A stretch of 64,000 nucleotides of DNA, taken from positions 310,001 to 374,000 of the forward strand of contig CAILAC010000016.1 in the NCBI GenBank assembly GCA_903832055.1. The letters are read 5' to 3'. Both the position numbers and the translations under genes were made by a program. The stretch comes from an uncultured Acidobacteriota bacterium. GTDB lineage: Bacteria > Acidobacteriota > Terriglobia > Terriglobales > Acidobacteriaceae. The notes beneath the pieces were generated by a model that did no database searches, was not told where the DNA came from, and saw only the letters and a list, made by a program, of their open reading frames with translations. Of the stretch, positions 8,643-15,897 are shown one piece after another (position 1 is the first letter of the stretch; each line of letters begins with the position of its first letter).

Positions 8643-9119
8643 GAACCGACGCTAACGCTGTTCGAATTTGCAATGCAACAGCCTTTGTAACTTTGCCGTC
8701 TTGGTTGCCATGCCAATGCCGAAGCGTGAAGGAGCCAAGTCCCGCGCTCAGTCTGTCCAGGTTGCAGCCTGAATCCGCAAGCGTCGTTTCGGCAATATCC
8801 GGCCAGGAGCGTTCTCGCTGCTCTCGTTCTGAAGATAGACACCATCCCTAAGCCTGACGGCTTAGGAGAGCTTCAGTATTTGGAAGACATCGAATCAGGC
8901 TCGAACGACTTCGGACCGTGTTCGAAGATGATCGATAATTGGTCGGATCGCATTCGAATATCGATTTGTTATCAAACACGCTAAAATTTGGCGCATGGAG
9001 AAACCCTTTCACCCACGGCCATCTTGGACCACTGGCCGCCTCTGGCAGGCACTTTTGGGCCGCACATCGCACGCAAGATCGAACACACTCGTCAGTTGAG
9101 TACCACCTTGGAGGGCTTC
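8643..9119. other. 477-bp non-coding divergent region between relaxase and SIR2 gene
   Basis: No convincing gene is present. A 34-codon frame at 8995 has no ribosome site or recognisable features. The region holds several TTCGAA hexamers (for example near 8660 and 8952), the CCTAAGCC hairpin and the candidate nic site listed separately. It is the natural place for an oriT and for promoters reading in both directions. Confidence 0.6.
8834..8866 (-). other. Candidate oriT: hairpin plus TrwC-like nic sequence
   Basis: Read on the minus strand, a perfect 8-bp stem (CCTAAGCC, loop GTCA, GGCTTAGG; 8866-8847) is followed five bases later by TGTCTAT (8841-8835). In plasmid R388 the TrwC nic site has the same order: a stem with a four-base loop, then TGTCT/AT a few bases on. 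By that analogy the nick would fall between 8837 and 8836. It lies about 200 bp upstream of the relaxase gene. The analogy is from memory of R388 oriT and is not tested. Confidence 0.5.
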
Positions 9120-10091
9120 GTGGTTTTATTTCTCATTGGGGCAGGTTTCAACATTGACGCTGGTTCGCATAGAACCTCGCGTGGCCATGAGTTTCGGTAT
9201 CCTCTCATAAATGATGTTGCTCGCCTATGCTTTGACTTGGAACTCAGCAAAATCCCCCACGGTAAGTCCATCGAAGACCTCTTTGCTGATGCCCAGGCGG
9301 ATTCTAATACTGAACCCATGAAGCGCCTTGCGAACGTCCTCATGGATGCCGACCACTACGTAGCTGGATCACTTGCTCAACTTGGCGGATCGACTTGCTA
9401 CTCGGAGTTGTTTGACAGATTTGCAGGATCGAATTACCTGACGTTCAATTACGATTCGTTGCTTGAGATATTGTTGCTTCGGAGGAAGCAGTGGCTTCCT
9501 GACGACGGATTTGGCGTCCCAGTGCAGACCTCTGTGCAATTCGGCGTTACCCTGCCATCTGACCAAGAATCCGCATCGAAGGTTCTTCATCTCCATGGGA
9601 GCTTGTGTCTGAACTTCACCGAATTCGATATATTGGGTAACCCTGCCGACGATACGGCATGGCTTGATCCATCCGCACCAACGCGATTCATATTCGATCC
9701 CGATTGCCTGAGCGATGATTTTTGGCCGTACCTCCGCGTTGCGCCGAGCCTCCACCACCAACCGGCTAACAGCCGAGTGATCGCGCCTGTTCCAAATAAA
9801 GGTTCGCTCCTCGCACAGAAGTTTTCCGAAGCGATATACGAAGGGGCACGTGCCTTGACAGAGGAATCTGGAACGTTGATTTCAATCGGATACAGCTTCA
9901 ACAGCCATGACCGCGAATCCTATGATCCAATTTTGAAAGCCCTCATCACGTCGCAGAATCGAAGGTTAGTTATCGTTTCACCCGATGCAGCAGGGTCGGC
10001 TCAAAGAATTGGAGCACAATATCCCGGCCTACAGATCGACGCCGTTGCAAAGACATTCAAAGAGTGGGTCGTAAGTTGCTTTCACTACTGA
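9120..10091 (+). CDS. SIR2-like domain protein, probable NADase defence effector
   Basis: SIR2-like proteins outside the classic deacetylases often deplete NAD during phage infection; that role is inferred here from the family and the island context. The Rossmann motif FLIGAGFNIDAG lies at the very N-terminus, followed by YLTFNYDS (conserved Asn/Asp), VLHLHGSL (conserved His) and SIGYSFNSHD near the C-terminus. I start it at GTG 9120 because GGAGG lies five bases upstream and this puts the nucleotide-binding motif at residue 4, as in relatives. The frame runs 44 codons further 5' to a TTG with no ribosome site. The gene stands alone, followed by a terminator. No partner such as HerA, Argonaute or a TIR protein is adjacent. 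Confidence 0.82.
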   Translation: MVLFLIGAGFNIDAGSHRTSRGHEFRYPLINDVARLCFDLELSKIPHGKSIEDLFADAQADSNTEPMKRLANVLMDADHYVAGSLAQLGGSTCYSELFDRFAGSNYLTFNYDSLLEILLLRRKQWLPDDGFGVPVQTSVQFGVTLPSDQESASKVLHLHGSLCLNFTEFDILGNPADDTAWLDPSAPTRFIFDPDCLSDDFWPYLRVAPSLHHQPANSRVIAPVPNKGSLLAQKFSEAIYEGARALTEESGTLISIGYSFNSHDRESYDPILKALITSQNRRLVIVSPDAAGSAQRIGAQYPGLQIDAVAKTFKEWVVSCFHY

Positions 10092-10097
10092 AATAAA

Positions 10098-10122
10098 CCC
10101 GATCTCCATCTATCGGTTTTCT
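10098..10122 (+). terminator. Likely Rho-independent terminator after the SIR2 gene
   Basis: A short stem CCGAT/ATCGG with an 8-base loop begins about 7 bases after the SIR2 stop codon and is followed by TTTTCTT. The stem is short, so its strength is uncertain. Confidence 0.5.
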
Positions 10123-10348
10123 TCCCGCCAGGCGAAGCTCTCGCTTTGCGCTTAAAGTTGATCCTTGCCACCCCACGGTCCAGAGCAGCTTGCGCACTTG
10201 ACTGATCGAAAGACGGGAATGTGATCGGTTTTCCCGGCAAGATCTCGATACTTGACGGCTCCCGACCCCATTCCGAGGTACGCTTCTTCTATAATCAATC
10301 CGGCCCAAGAATTGAAAAAAGTAAACTGCCAACAGCCGATCAGAACCA

Positions 10349-11431
10349 ATGGATACTTGCGCTTGCGGAAACCCGGCCAATCTCAACGGCACAACGTGTC
10401 GAAGGTGTGATGCGCTCCATGAACTCGGTCTTAAGGCAGGCGCGACTGATGCGGAAGTCAAAGGCGCTCACCGCTTGTATGTGAAGGCTTGGCACCCAGA
10501 CCGTTTTCCCGGCGACGAGAAGTCAAAAAATGCAGCGCAGGAAAAACTGAAGTCCATCAACTCTGCATACGAATTCCTCAGCTCTCCGTCGTCGAAGAAT
10601 GGTCAACCGCGCCGGCCAAAAGCCGCTACTCCCCCCGCACGGCATCAAGAGCCGACCCAGCAGAACCAGAACTCAGCAAAGCAGTCTCCGCCAGCCGGAG
10701 GACGGAACCAAGAGCCTCCTCCGCGACCGAACACTGGTGGTCAGGTCCCGCCTAGACCTCCTAATTCGCCGCCACCACCACCGCCCTCCGGGGCATGGGC
10801 AGCGCAATCGCAGAACTGGCTGCATCAACGCCATGCTGCGGCGTTTACACAGCGGCTTGCAGGCTGGACTTCTTCGCCATGGCTGAGGACCTTTCTACGC
10901 TACGCGGTCTTTGTTTGCGCAGTGGGTCTAGGGAAGCTTTTCTGGCAATCATTCGATACAAAGCCAATAGCGAAGTTTCCTGCACAAGCTGAATGGGAAA
11001 AACAAGTAGCTAGGGCTCAGCAAGAGCAAAGATCCAGAGCCGCGAGAACGTTGCAGGGTCAAATGCCTAGCTCCGGCACGGATTCCAATCCGCGAAGTGG
11101 AAGCGCCTACGATTTGGGCAGAGAAAGCTACAACCACAAGGATTATGCCAGTGCCAGACTCTTGTTTACCCAGTCCTGCGATGCGGGAAACATGAAGGCC
11201 TGCAATTATCTCGGCTATCTCTTCGGACGAGGCCTTGGGGGCGACCAGGATCGAGAGAAGGCGCGCGATGTTTACCAGAAGGCTTGCGACCAGGGAACCC
11301 TGTCGAGCTGCGCAAGCCTTGGTTCTCTTTACCAGGATGCCGGCAGCACCGACGAGGCCGTCAAGTACTTTCAGAGAGCCTGCAACGGCGGCGTGGCGGA
11401 ATCATGCAAGCTATTACGAGGTGTGCAATAG
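10349..11431 (+). CDS. Zinc-ribbon/J-domain protein with one membrane helix and Cys-paired Sel1-like repeats
   Basis: A 360-residue multidomain protein. A CxC..CxxC zinc knuckle (Cys4, 6, 17, 20) leads into a J-domain of about 23-80 with the diagnostic HPD triad at residues 49-51, which recruits DnaK-type chaperones. A Pro/Gln-rich linker (about 85-150) precedes one hydrophobic helix (about 181-199). The C-terminal part (about 255-355) holds three Sel1-like repeats, each with cysteines eight residues apart (277/285, 313/321, 345/353), as in Helicobacter Hcp proteins where they form disulfides. The likely topology is J-domain in the cytosol and repeats in the periplasm. A TATAAT box at 10290 is the best promoter element. 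Two secreted Sel1 proteins follow. Function is unknown. Confidence 0.85.
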   Translation: MDTCACGNPANLNGTTCRRCDALHELGLKAGATDAEVKGAHRLYVKAWHPDRFPGDEKSKNAAQEKLKSINSAYEFLSSPSSKNGQPRRPKAATPPARHQEPTQQNQNSAKQSPPAGGRNQEPPPRPNTGGQVPPRPPNSPPPPPPSGAWAAQSQNWLHQRHAAAFTQRLAGWTSSPWLRTFLRYAVFVCAVGLGKLFWQSFDTKPIAKFPAQAEWEKQVARAQQEQRSRAARTLQGQMPSSGTDSNPRSGSAYDLGRESYNHKDYASARLLFTQSCDAGNMKACNYLGYLFGRGLGGDQDREKARDVYQKACDQGTLSSCASLGSLYQDAGSTDEAVKYFQRACNGGVAESCKLLRGVQ

Positions 11432-11485
11432 GTCCAGCGAGCGTGCAACGGCCCAGGCGGGGACCAGCAGACATTTCTTCAGCAG

Positions 11486-11504
11486 AGAACGCATACGGAG
11501 GAAG
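11486..11504 (+). repeat. Shared 19-bp leader, copy 1
   Basis: An exact 19-bp match to 13673-13691 (AGAACGCATACGGAGGAAG). It includes the ribosome binding site GGAGG just before the secreted Sel1 gene at 11508. Similarity extends several bases further upstream with a 2-base indel. Both copies precede genes with similar signal peptides, which points to duplication of a 5' module. Confidence 0.85.
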
Positions 11505-11507
11505 AAA

Positions 11508-12644
11508 ATGCGAGATAGAAGAACGGCGGCTTGGGCACTGGCTGTAATGCTAGCATTCGCAGTTCCGCCAACTTCCGCACAACAGGACGAGGGACCTATC
11601 TTGATGCCGAAGAGCGCCGGGACCATGCCGACTGTGAATGAAGTCAGAACACTACTGACGAAAGCGAAAGAAGGAGATGGCGATGCGCAGATCAAGTTGT
11701 CAGTCTTGTATTACACAGGGGATGGCGTCCAAAAGAGTTACATAGAATCAGCGCGATGGTGTCGCGAAGCAGCCCAGAAGGGGATGGCGGAGGCTGAGCT
11801 TCATCTAGGCACTTTGTACCTCCAAGGCCAAGGCGTGCCAAAAGATTCTGAGACGGCGTTGGTCTGGATCCGCAAGTCAGCGGATCAGCAAGATGTAAGA
11901 GCCGAGTATGACCTTGGGCTGCTATACGACCATGGCTACGCTGTGCAGAAAGATGAAAAGGAAGCAGCCGAGTGGTATCGAAAGGCGGCGGAGCAGGGTG
12001 ATGCTGCCGCGCAATTCAACCTCGGACTTGATTATGTCAAAGGTGAAGGAGTGCAAAAGGACTCTGCTGCTGGAGCGGCTTGGTTTCGCAAAGCCGCCGA
12101 CCAGGGCGATGCCGCAGCGCAATCTCGACTCGGCGATATGTATGACGACGGTGATGGGGTTGAGACTGACGCTTCGCAAGCAGCGAAGTGGTACAGAAAG
12201 GCAGCGGCGCAAGGTGATAAGAGCGCGCAAAACAATCTGGGCCAGTTCTATCGACTTGGCCACGGTGTCCCGATGGACTTAGCGGAGTCCGCTAGATGGT
12301 TTAGAAAAGCAGCTGAGCAGGGTGAGGTGCAGGCGCAAATTAGCCTCGGCACGATGTATAGCAAAGGCGTCGGAGTCCAGAAAGATTCTGCGGAAGCGGT
12401 ACGCTGGTATCGCAAAGCGGCTGATCAGGGAAATTCGGTTGCACAGCACAACTTGGCGATTCTCTATATTTCTGGCGATGGCGTCCGCCAAGACTTTATA
12501 ACGGCATATATGTGGGCAAGCCTGGCCGCCTTAACTGATGAAAATGCGAAACCGCTTCTCGACAGAATGGATACAAATCTATCCCAGGCACAGATCGCCG
12601 AAGGAAAGCGACTAACGCGGGAATGGTTGGCTAAACATCGGTAG
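11508..12644 (+). CDS. Secreted Sel1-like repeat protein, eight repeats
   Basis: A 378-residue exported protein. A signal peptide (RRTAAWALAVMLAFAVPPTSA, residues about 4-24) is followed by QQDEGPILMPK and then eight consecutive 36-residue Sel1-like repeats. Their consensus is QGDxxAQxxLGxxYxxGxGVxKDxxxAxxWxRKAA, covering about residues 54-341. Such alpha-solenoids are protein-interaction scaffolds, so no enzymatic role is implied. The ATG at 11508 has GGAGGAAG six bases upstream; the frame continues 5' but without a start site. It lies 76 bp after the J-domain/Sel1 gene on the same strand. The EGPILMPK motif after the signal recurs in the protein at 13694. Confidence 0.9.
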   Translation: MRDRRTAAWALAVMLAFAVPPTSAQQDEGPILMPKSAGTMPTVNEVRTLLTKAKEGDGDAQIKLSVLYYTGDGVQKSYIESARWCREAAQKGMAEAELHLGTLYLQGQGVPKDSETALVWIRKSADQQDVRAEYDLGLLYDHGYAVQKDEKEAAEWYRKAAEQGDAAAQFNLGLDYVKGEGVQKDSAAGAAWFRKAADQGDAAAQSRLGDMYDDGDGVETDASQAAKWYRKAAAQGDKSAQNNLGQFYRLGHGVPMDLAESARWFRKAAEQGEVQAQISLGTMYSKGVGVQKDSAEAVRWYRKAADQGNSVAQHNLAILYISGDGVRQDFITAYMWASLAALTDENAKPLLDRMDTNLSQAQIAEGKRLTREWLAKHR

Positions 12645-12786
12645 CTGCGCGCTTAGTTCGCGCAGTTCCGAAGAGTAAGGGGATTTCTTGATCTCCAGTT
12701 CCATTACTGCTCTTTCCCTATTGAGGTTCATCGGTAGTTCCTTGAAACGAATTTGGTCTCGCTTCCGTACTTGGGCTGGGAGGACT

Positions 12787-13623
12787 ATGAATGCCAAGAG
12801 AACCGACATCAAGACGCGGGAATGTAAGCTCTGTTTGAGAAAGAAGGTCCTCCAGGATAGCCACTATCTGAGTGCGGGACTTTACAGGATAGCGAGGAAG
12901 CGCGGAGGTTCTTTGGTTAGGACGCCAGAGATCATCGTTGGAAGTGACAGACAGATTCACGAATACTTACTCTGCCATGATTGCGAGCAACTGTTCAACA
13001 GAAATGGCGAAGATTATGTCCTGCCACTGGTAAAACAGAGCGAAGTTGAATTCCCTTTGTTGACCATGTTGAACCGATGCACACCCATAGCAGAGGGGCC
13101 GAATAACGGTTCCGTGTTTTCAGGTTCGGAGGTTGGGATTGACTCCGGCAAGTTGGGCTATTACGCCCTGAGTATGTTTTGGCGCGGGTCGGTGCATGTC
13201 TGGAAGACGTTAAATCAACAGACGACTTCGGTCCATCTCGCCCCGGAGGATCAAGAGGCGATACGTAGATTTCTTGTCGGAGAAACTGGATGGCCACTCG
13301 GAATCATCGTACAAGTGACGGTGTGCACCGATCTAATCTCGCAAGATAACGTGCTTGCTCCCGTAAATTGGGAAAATGATGCCTACGTTGGCTGCTCGAT
13401 GGTGATATTCGGACTTCACTTTGACCTCATTTGCGGAGTTCCGCACGGAGGTCCAGACCGGCAATTGTGCTGCGCGAACTCTGTGAATCACGTTATATTC
13501 CGCCACAACTGTGAGAACACAACCCGCATGTTGCTTGACGATCTGAAGAGCAAAGCAAGAATTGCAGCCAACCTGAAACGAAAACAAACAGAAGGCGGGG
13601 GTACGGGGTCTGCTCGCAATTGA
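12787..13623 (+). CDS. HNH-like zinc-binding protein of unknown function
   Basis: 278 residues. The N-terminal 70 residues have two CxxC pairs (Cys13/16 in CKLC and Cys63/66 in CHDC) around DSHYLSAGLYR with His26. This pattern is seen in HNH-nuclease-like proteins whose core reads SHI/L-P...LC..CE. The rest (about 80-278) is not recognised. The start at 12787 is supported by GGGAGG three bases upstream; the frame continues upstream without a ribosome site. It sits between two secreted Sel1 genes, 142 bp after the first. It could be a nuclease or only a zinc-knuckle binding protein, because the second catalytic His/Asn of a typical HNH motif is not clear. Confidence 0.65.
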   Translation: MNAKRTDIKTRECKLCLRKKVLQDSHYLSAGLYRIARKRGGSLVRTPEIIVGSDRQIHEYLLCHDCEQLFNRNGEDYVLPLVKQSEVEFPLLTMLNRCTPIAEGPNNGSVFSGSEVGIDSGKLGYYALSMFWRGSVHVWKTLNQQTTSVHLAPEDQEAIRRFLVGETGWPLGIIVQVTVCTDLISQDNVLAPVNWENDAYVGCSMVIFGLHFDLICGVPHGGPDRQLCCANSVNHVIFRHNCENTTRMLLDDLKSKARIAANLKRKQTEGGGTGSARN

Positions 13624-13672
13624 ATCGGGGTGCCGAGGGTCTCGCAGGCTGCCCAACCCGGCAGTATTCAGT

Positions 13673-13691
13673 AGAACGCATACGGAGGAAG
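13673..13691 (+). repeat. Shared 19-bp leader, copy 2
   Basis: A second exact copy of the 19-bp leader found at 11486-11504, here two bases before the ATG at 13694. It contains the GGAGG ribosome binding site. Confidence 0.85.
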
Positions 13692-13693
13692 GC

Positions 13694-14575
13694 ATGTCAA
13701 AAGGAAGAATGGTTGGTTGGGTACTGGCTGCGGTTATGGTAACCGCAGTCTTGCCGGCTCTATCGCAACAGGGCGAGGGGCCAATCCTAATGCCGAAAAA
13801 GACAACGCCATCCGCAAGGCCGCCAATCCTTCTCTTTACCGGGACATATTCAGGCAAGGTCCACAATCTCACCGAAGGGCTGTCGGTCGACTTCACGGTT
13901 TCCGTCCGCGAGAGCCAAAAAGGCGCAATCGAAGGTTGTATGACTGTCAAGCCACCGCTTGGCGGAAGCGGCTACCTCAAGGGCTCGGTCCAAGGTTCGG
14001 AAATCGAATTTGATGTCGTTGGTGCTCTCTCGAAGATAACGTTCAATGGTAAGCGAGTGGCGAATGAGTTGAGCGGTACATACTTGGTCTCCTTCCCAAA
14101 AGGTTCGCAAGAGAACGGAGAGTTTACCCTTCGCCGGACCTCACAGGACGCTCCGCGCATCGTTTTTAGTAGCCAGACCTGTCCGGACGATTTGGCGATT
14201 CTGACTCCGGCGGCTGAACAGGGGAACGCGGGAGCCCAAGCATACCTTGGAACCATGTATTACTTGGGGAGGGGTGTACCGCAGGATTATCCTCATGCCG
14301 CAAGTCTGTTTCGCCGCGCGGCGCAGCAGGGAAACGCGTCAGCACAACTCATGCTCGGGGTCTTCTACCTGCAAGGCACTGGAGTTTCTCTGGACTACAG
14401 CGAGGCTTATTTCTGGTGCAAAGTTGCGTCAGCTGGAAAGGTCGAAGGTGCGACAAAGGAAACAATAGCATCACTGCTCAACAAGATAGCCGGCCAACTA
14501 TCTTCGGAGGCCCAAGCCAAAGTGGAGCAGCGCGTGCGAGATTGGTTCGCTCAACACCCGCTGACCCCAGAATAG
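13694..14575 (+). CDS. Secreted protein with beta-rich domain and two Sel1-like repeats
   Basis: 293 residues. A signal peptide (about 1-24, MVGWVLAAVMVTAVLPALS) is followed by QQGEGPILMPK, the same post-signal motif as in the protein at 11508. Residues about 48-150 look beta-rich (FTGTYSGKVHNL, VDFTVSV, SELSGTYLV-like strands), possibly a small lipocalin-like or jelly-roll module; this is not recognised as a named family. Residues about 172-245 form two Sel1-like repeats (EQGNAGAQAYLGTMYYLGRG and QQGNASAQLMLGVFYLQGTG). The ATG at 13694 has GGAGGAAG within six bases. It forms the end of the Sel1 cassette. Confidence 0.85.
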   Translation: MSKGRMVGWVLAAVMVTAVLPALSQQGEGPILMPKKTTPSARPPILLFTGTYSGKVHNLTEGLSVDFTVSVRESQKGAIEGCMTVKPPLGGSGYLKGSVQGSEIEFDVVGALSKITFNGKRVANELSGTYLVSFPKGSQENGEFTLRRTSQDAPRIVFSSQTCPDDLAILTPAAEQGNAGAQAYLGTMYYLGRGVPQDYPHAASLFRRAAQQGNASAQLMLGVFYLQGTGVSLDYSEAYFWCKVASAGKVEGATKETIASLLNKIAGQLSSEAQAKVEQRVRDWFAQHPLTPE

Positions 14576-14823
14576 ATCAGGCGTTCGGCTCAAATCTTCC
14601 GAATGCAGCCTTACTTTGGATGTTTAATAAAGCCGCCCTCCGCCATTGCGATCCAGCGCACCAGTTGCTAATGCTAGTAGGTCCATCCGCGAATTGTGTC
14701 GTGCCTCAAATGGCGCGCCATGTGGAGATTCGTATGCCGAGGCGCTCGCCGCTTCGCGTTTTTCTTGCGACAGAACTGACTATAAACATGTTCGCTCTGA
14801 GAACCGCGCACGGTTTATGCCGT

Positions 14824-15693
14824 TTACATCCAAGGTGGACGGGCCTGCCAATCATGGGGAAATTGCATTGCTCGGAGAACCACTGTTGGATGAGCGTTGA
14901 AAAGCTCCTTGAGCCGTTCGCCCCAGCGGGAATCAGGAGCAATGTCAGCCAATAGGGTTTGAATGATAAGAGCAATCACGTAAAAGCGGTCGTTGCCAAT
15001 GCCGTTTGCTTTCCACGCCACTGGCAACTCCGGCTTGACGGCGAGTTCTCGATTCCAAAGCCGACTGTGATGGGCGCAGACATTGCGGACCGCCGTCAGG
15101 GCATGAAGCCAGCTTACAAAAACGGGTTGCGGCTGATTGAATTCGCGGGCGATTTTCTTCCGGAAGCTCGTCCGCAAGTGCTCATACATCTTCGACAGCG
15201 CGCCGAAGCTGATAAGCTCCGTTGCCATCCACACTGGCAAATCCGTCTCGGAGGTGTACTTCGCCCGGTAGTGCCCGATGAAAACCTCGGTCGATCTACT
15301 TTCCTCACGCCGGAGAATCTTCATGAAGTCCGCATGATTGAATGTCGTGGCGAAATTCGCCGGGTCAGCATGGCCGAACACGCCCAGGTCTTTCCCTATG
15401 TGATACGTAATGACGGCGCGGACGCTGATCTCAATCGCGTCCAGGGCGTCGAGCACAAGCCGCCGCAGATCCACATCAAATTTGTAGAGATCAATGATTT
15501 GCTCGAAGGTCGTCCCCGGACGAAAATTGCCGGTGGCCGCATCTTTGAAGGGGATAAAGTATGCGCTCAACCGGTAGTACCCGATTTGCTTTAGGCACCG
15601 CAGTGACCGGCCTCTGTCTGGGCAGTCGAGGCCGCGGCGAATCAACAAATCGACTTGATCTTCGTAAGGAAGATGAGGCTTGCTGTATTTCAT
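14824..15693 (-). CDS. Abi family abortive-infection protein (AbiD/AbiF type, HEPN)
   Basis: A probable RNase toxin that halts growth on phage infection. The 289-residue length and N-terminus (PYEDQVDLLIRRGL, LKQIGYYRLSAYFIPF) match the Abi_2 family. The C-terminal half holds RNVCAHHSRLWNR, an R-x4-6-H HEPN catalytic motif. The first codon at 15693 has no ribosome binding site and lies about ten bases after the U-run of a terminator-like hairpin. Expression therefore depends on readthrough or on processing of the upstream RNA. No second Abi gene is present. Its right neighbour, convergent on its 3' side, is the secreted Sel1 gene; the Tra-like operon lies upstream. Confidence 0.9.
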   Translation of the reverse strand: MKYSKPHLPYEDQVDLLIRRGLDCPDRGRSLRCLKQIGYYRLSAYFIPFKDAATGNFRPGTTFEQIIDLYKFDVDLRRLVLDALDAIEISVRAVITYHIGKDLGVFGHADPANFATTFNHADFMKILRREESRSTEVFIGHYRAKYTSETDLPVWMATELISFGALSKMYEHLRTSFRKKIAREFNQPQPVFVSWLHALTAVRNVCAHHSRLWNRELAVKPELPVAWKANGIGNDRFYVIALIIQTLLADIAPDSRWGERLKELFNAHPTVVLRAMQFPHDWQARPPWM

Positions 15694-15702
15694 TGGAAAA
15701 TG

Positions 15703-15760
15703 AAAAACCCGCCGATTTGAGCTTCACCTGTTTCCAGGGAGAGGCTTGGCGGGTGTGTCA
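15703..15760 (-). ncRNA. Small structured RNA in the leader of the Abi gene (candidate RNA antitoxin)
   Basis: Reading leftward from the predicted start near 15760, the RNA begins ACACCCGCC. It contains an inner hairpin CCTG-GAAA-CAGG with a GNRA-type loop, flanked by AGC/GCT, and ends GGCGGGTTTTT (15713-15703). The 5' ACCCGCC (15754-15748) pairs with the 3' GGCGGGT (15713-15707), so the whole molecule closes on itself and the closing stem plus U-run also forms an intrinsic terminator. AbiF-like HEPN toxins have been reported to be controlled by a cognate RNA encoded just upstream, which fits. The exact ends are inferred. Confidence 0.7.
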
Positions 15761-15766
15761 TCTACT

Positions 15767-15795
15767 ACTGTAAGAACATCCCCGCCGGTTGTCAA
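15767..15795 (-). promoter_or_regulatory. Sigma70-type promoter for the Abi leader RNA
   Basis: On the minus strand, a perfect -35 TTGACA (15795-15790) and -10 TACAGT (15772-15767) are separated by 17 bases. This predicts transcription starting near 15760. The spacer contains GGCGGGG, which echoes the RNA's closing stem. Confidence 0.75.
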
Positions 15796-15897
15796 GTGTC
15801 TTGCCCCGCAGTTGCCTGGATCGAATGAATCCGCGAACGTTTGCGAAATCCTTTATTTCTGGTTAGATACAGCAGCATTGAGCGATGCAAACCGCAT

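Noticed and set aside
8995-9099. 34-codon frame starting ATG at 8995 before the SIR2 gene
   Set aside because: No ribosome binding site and Trp/Arg-rich random-looking content; the SIR2 start with GGAGG is further downstream.
10092-10348. Minus-strand gene between SIR2 and the J-domain gene
   Set aside because: Frames here overlap the terminator and promoter signals, have no ribosome site and match no family I recognise.
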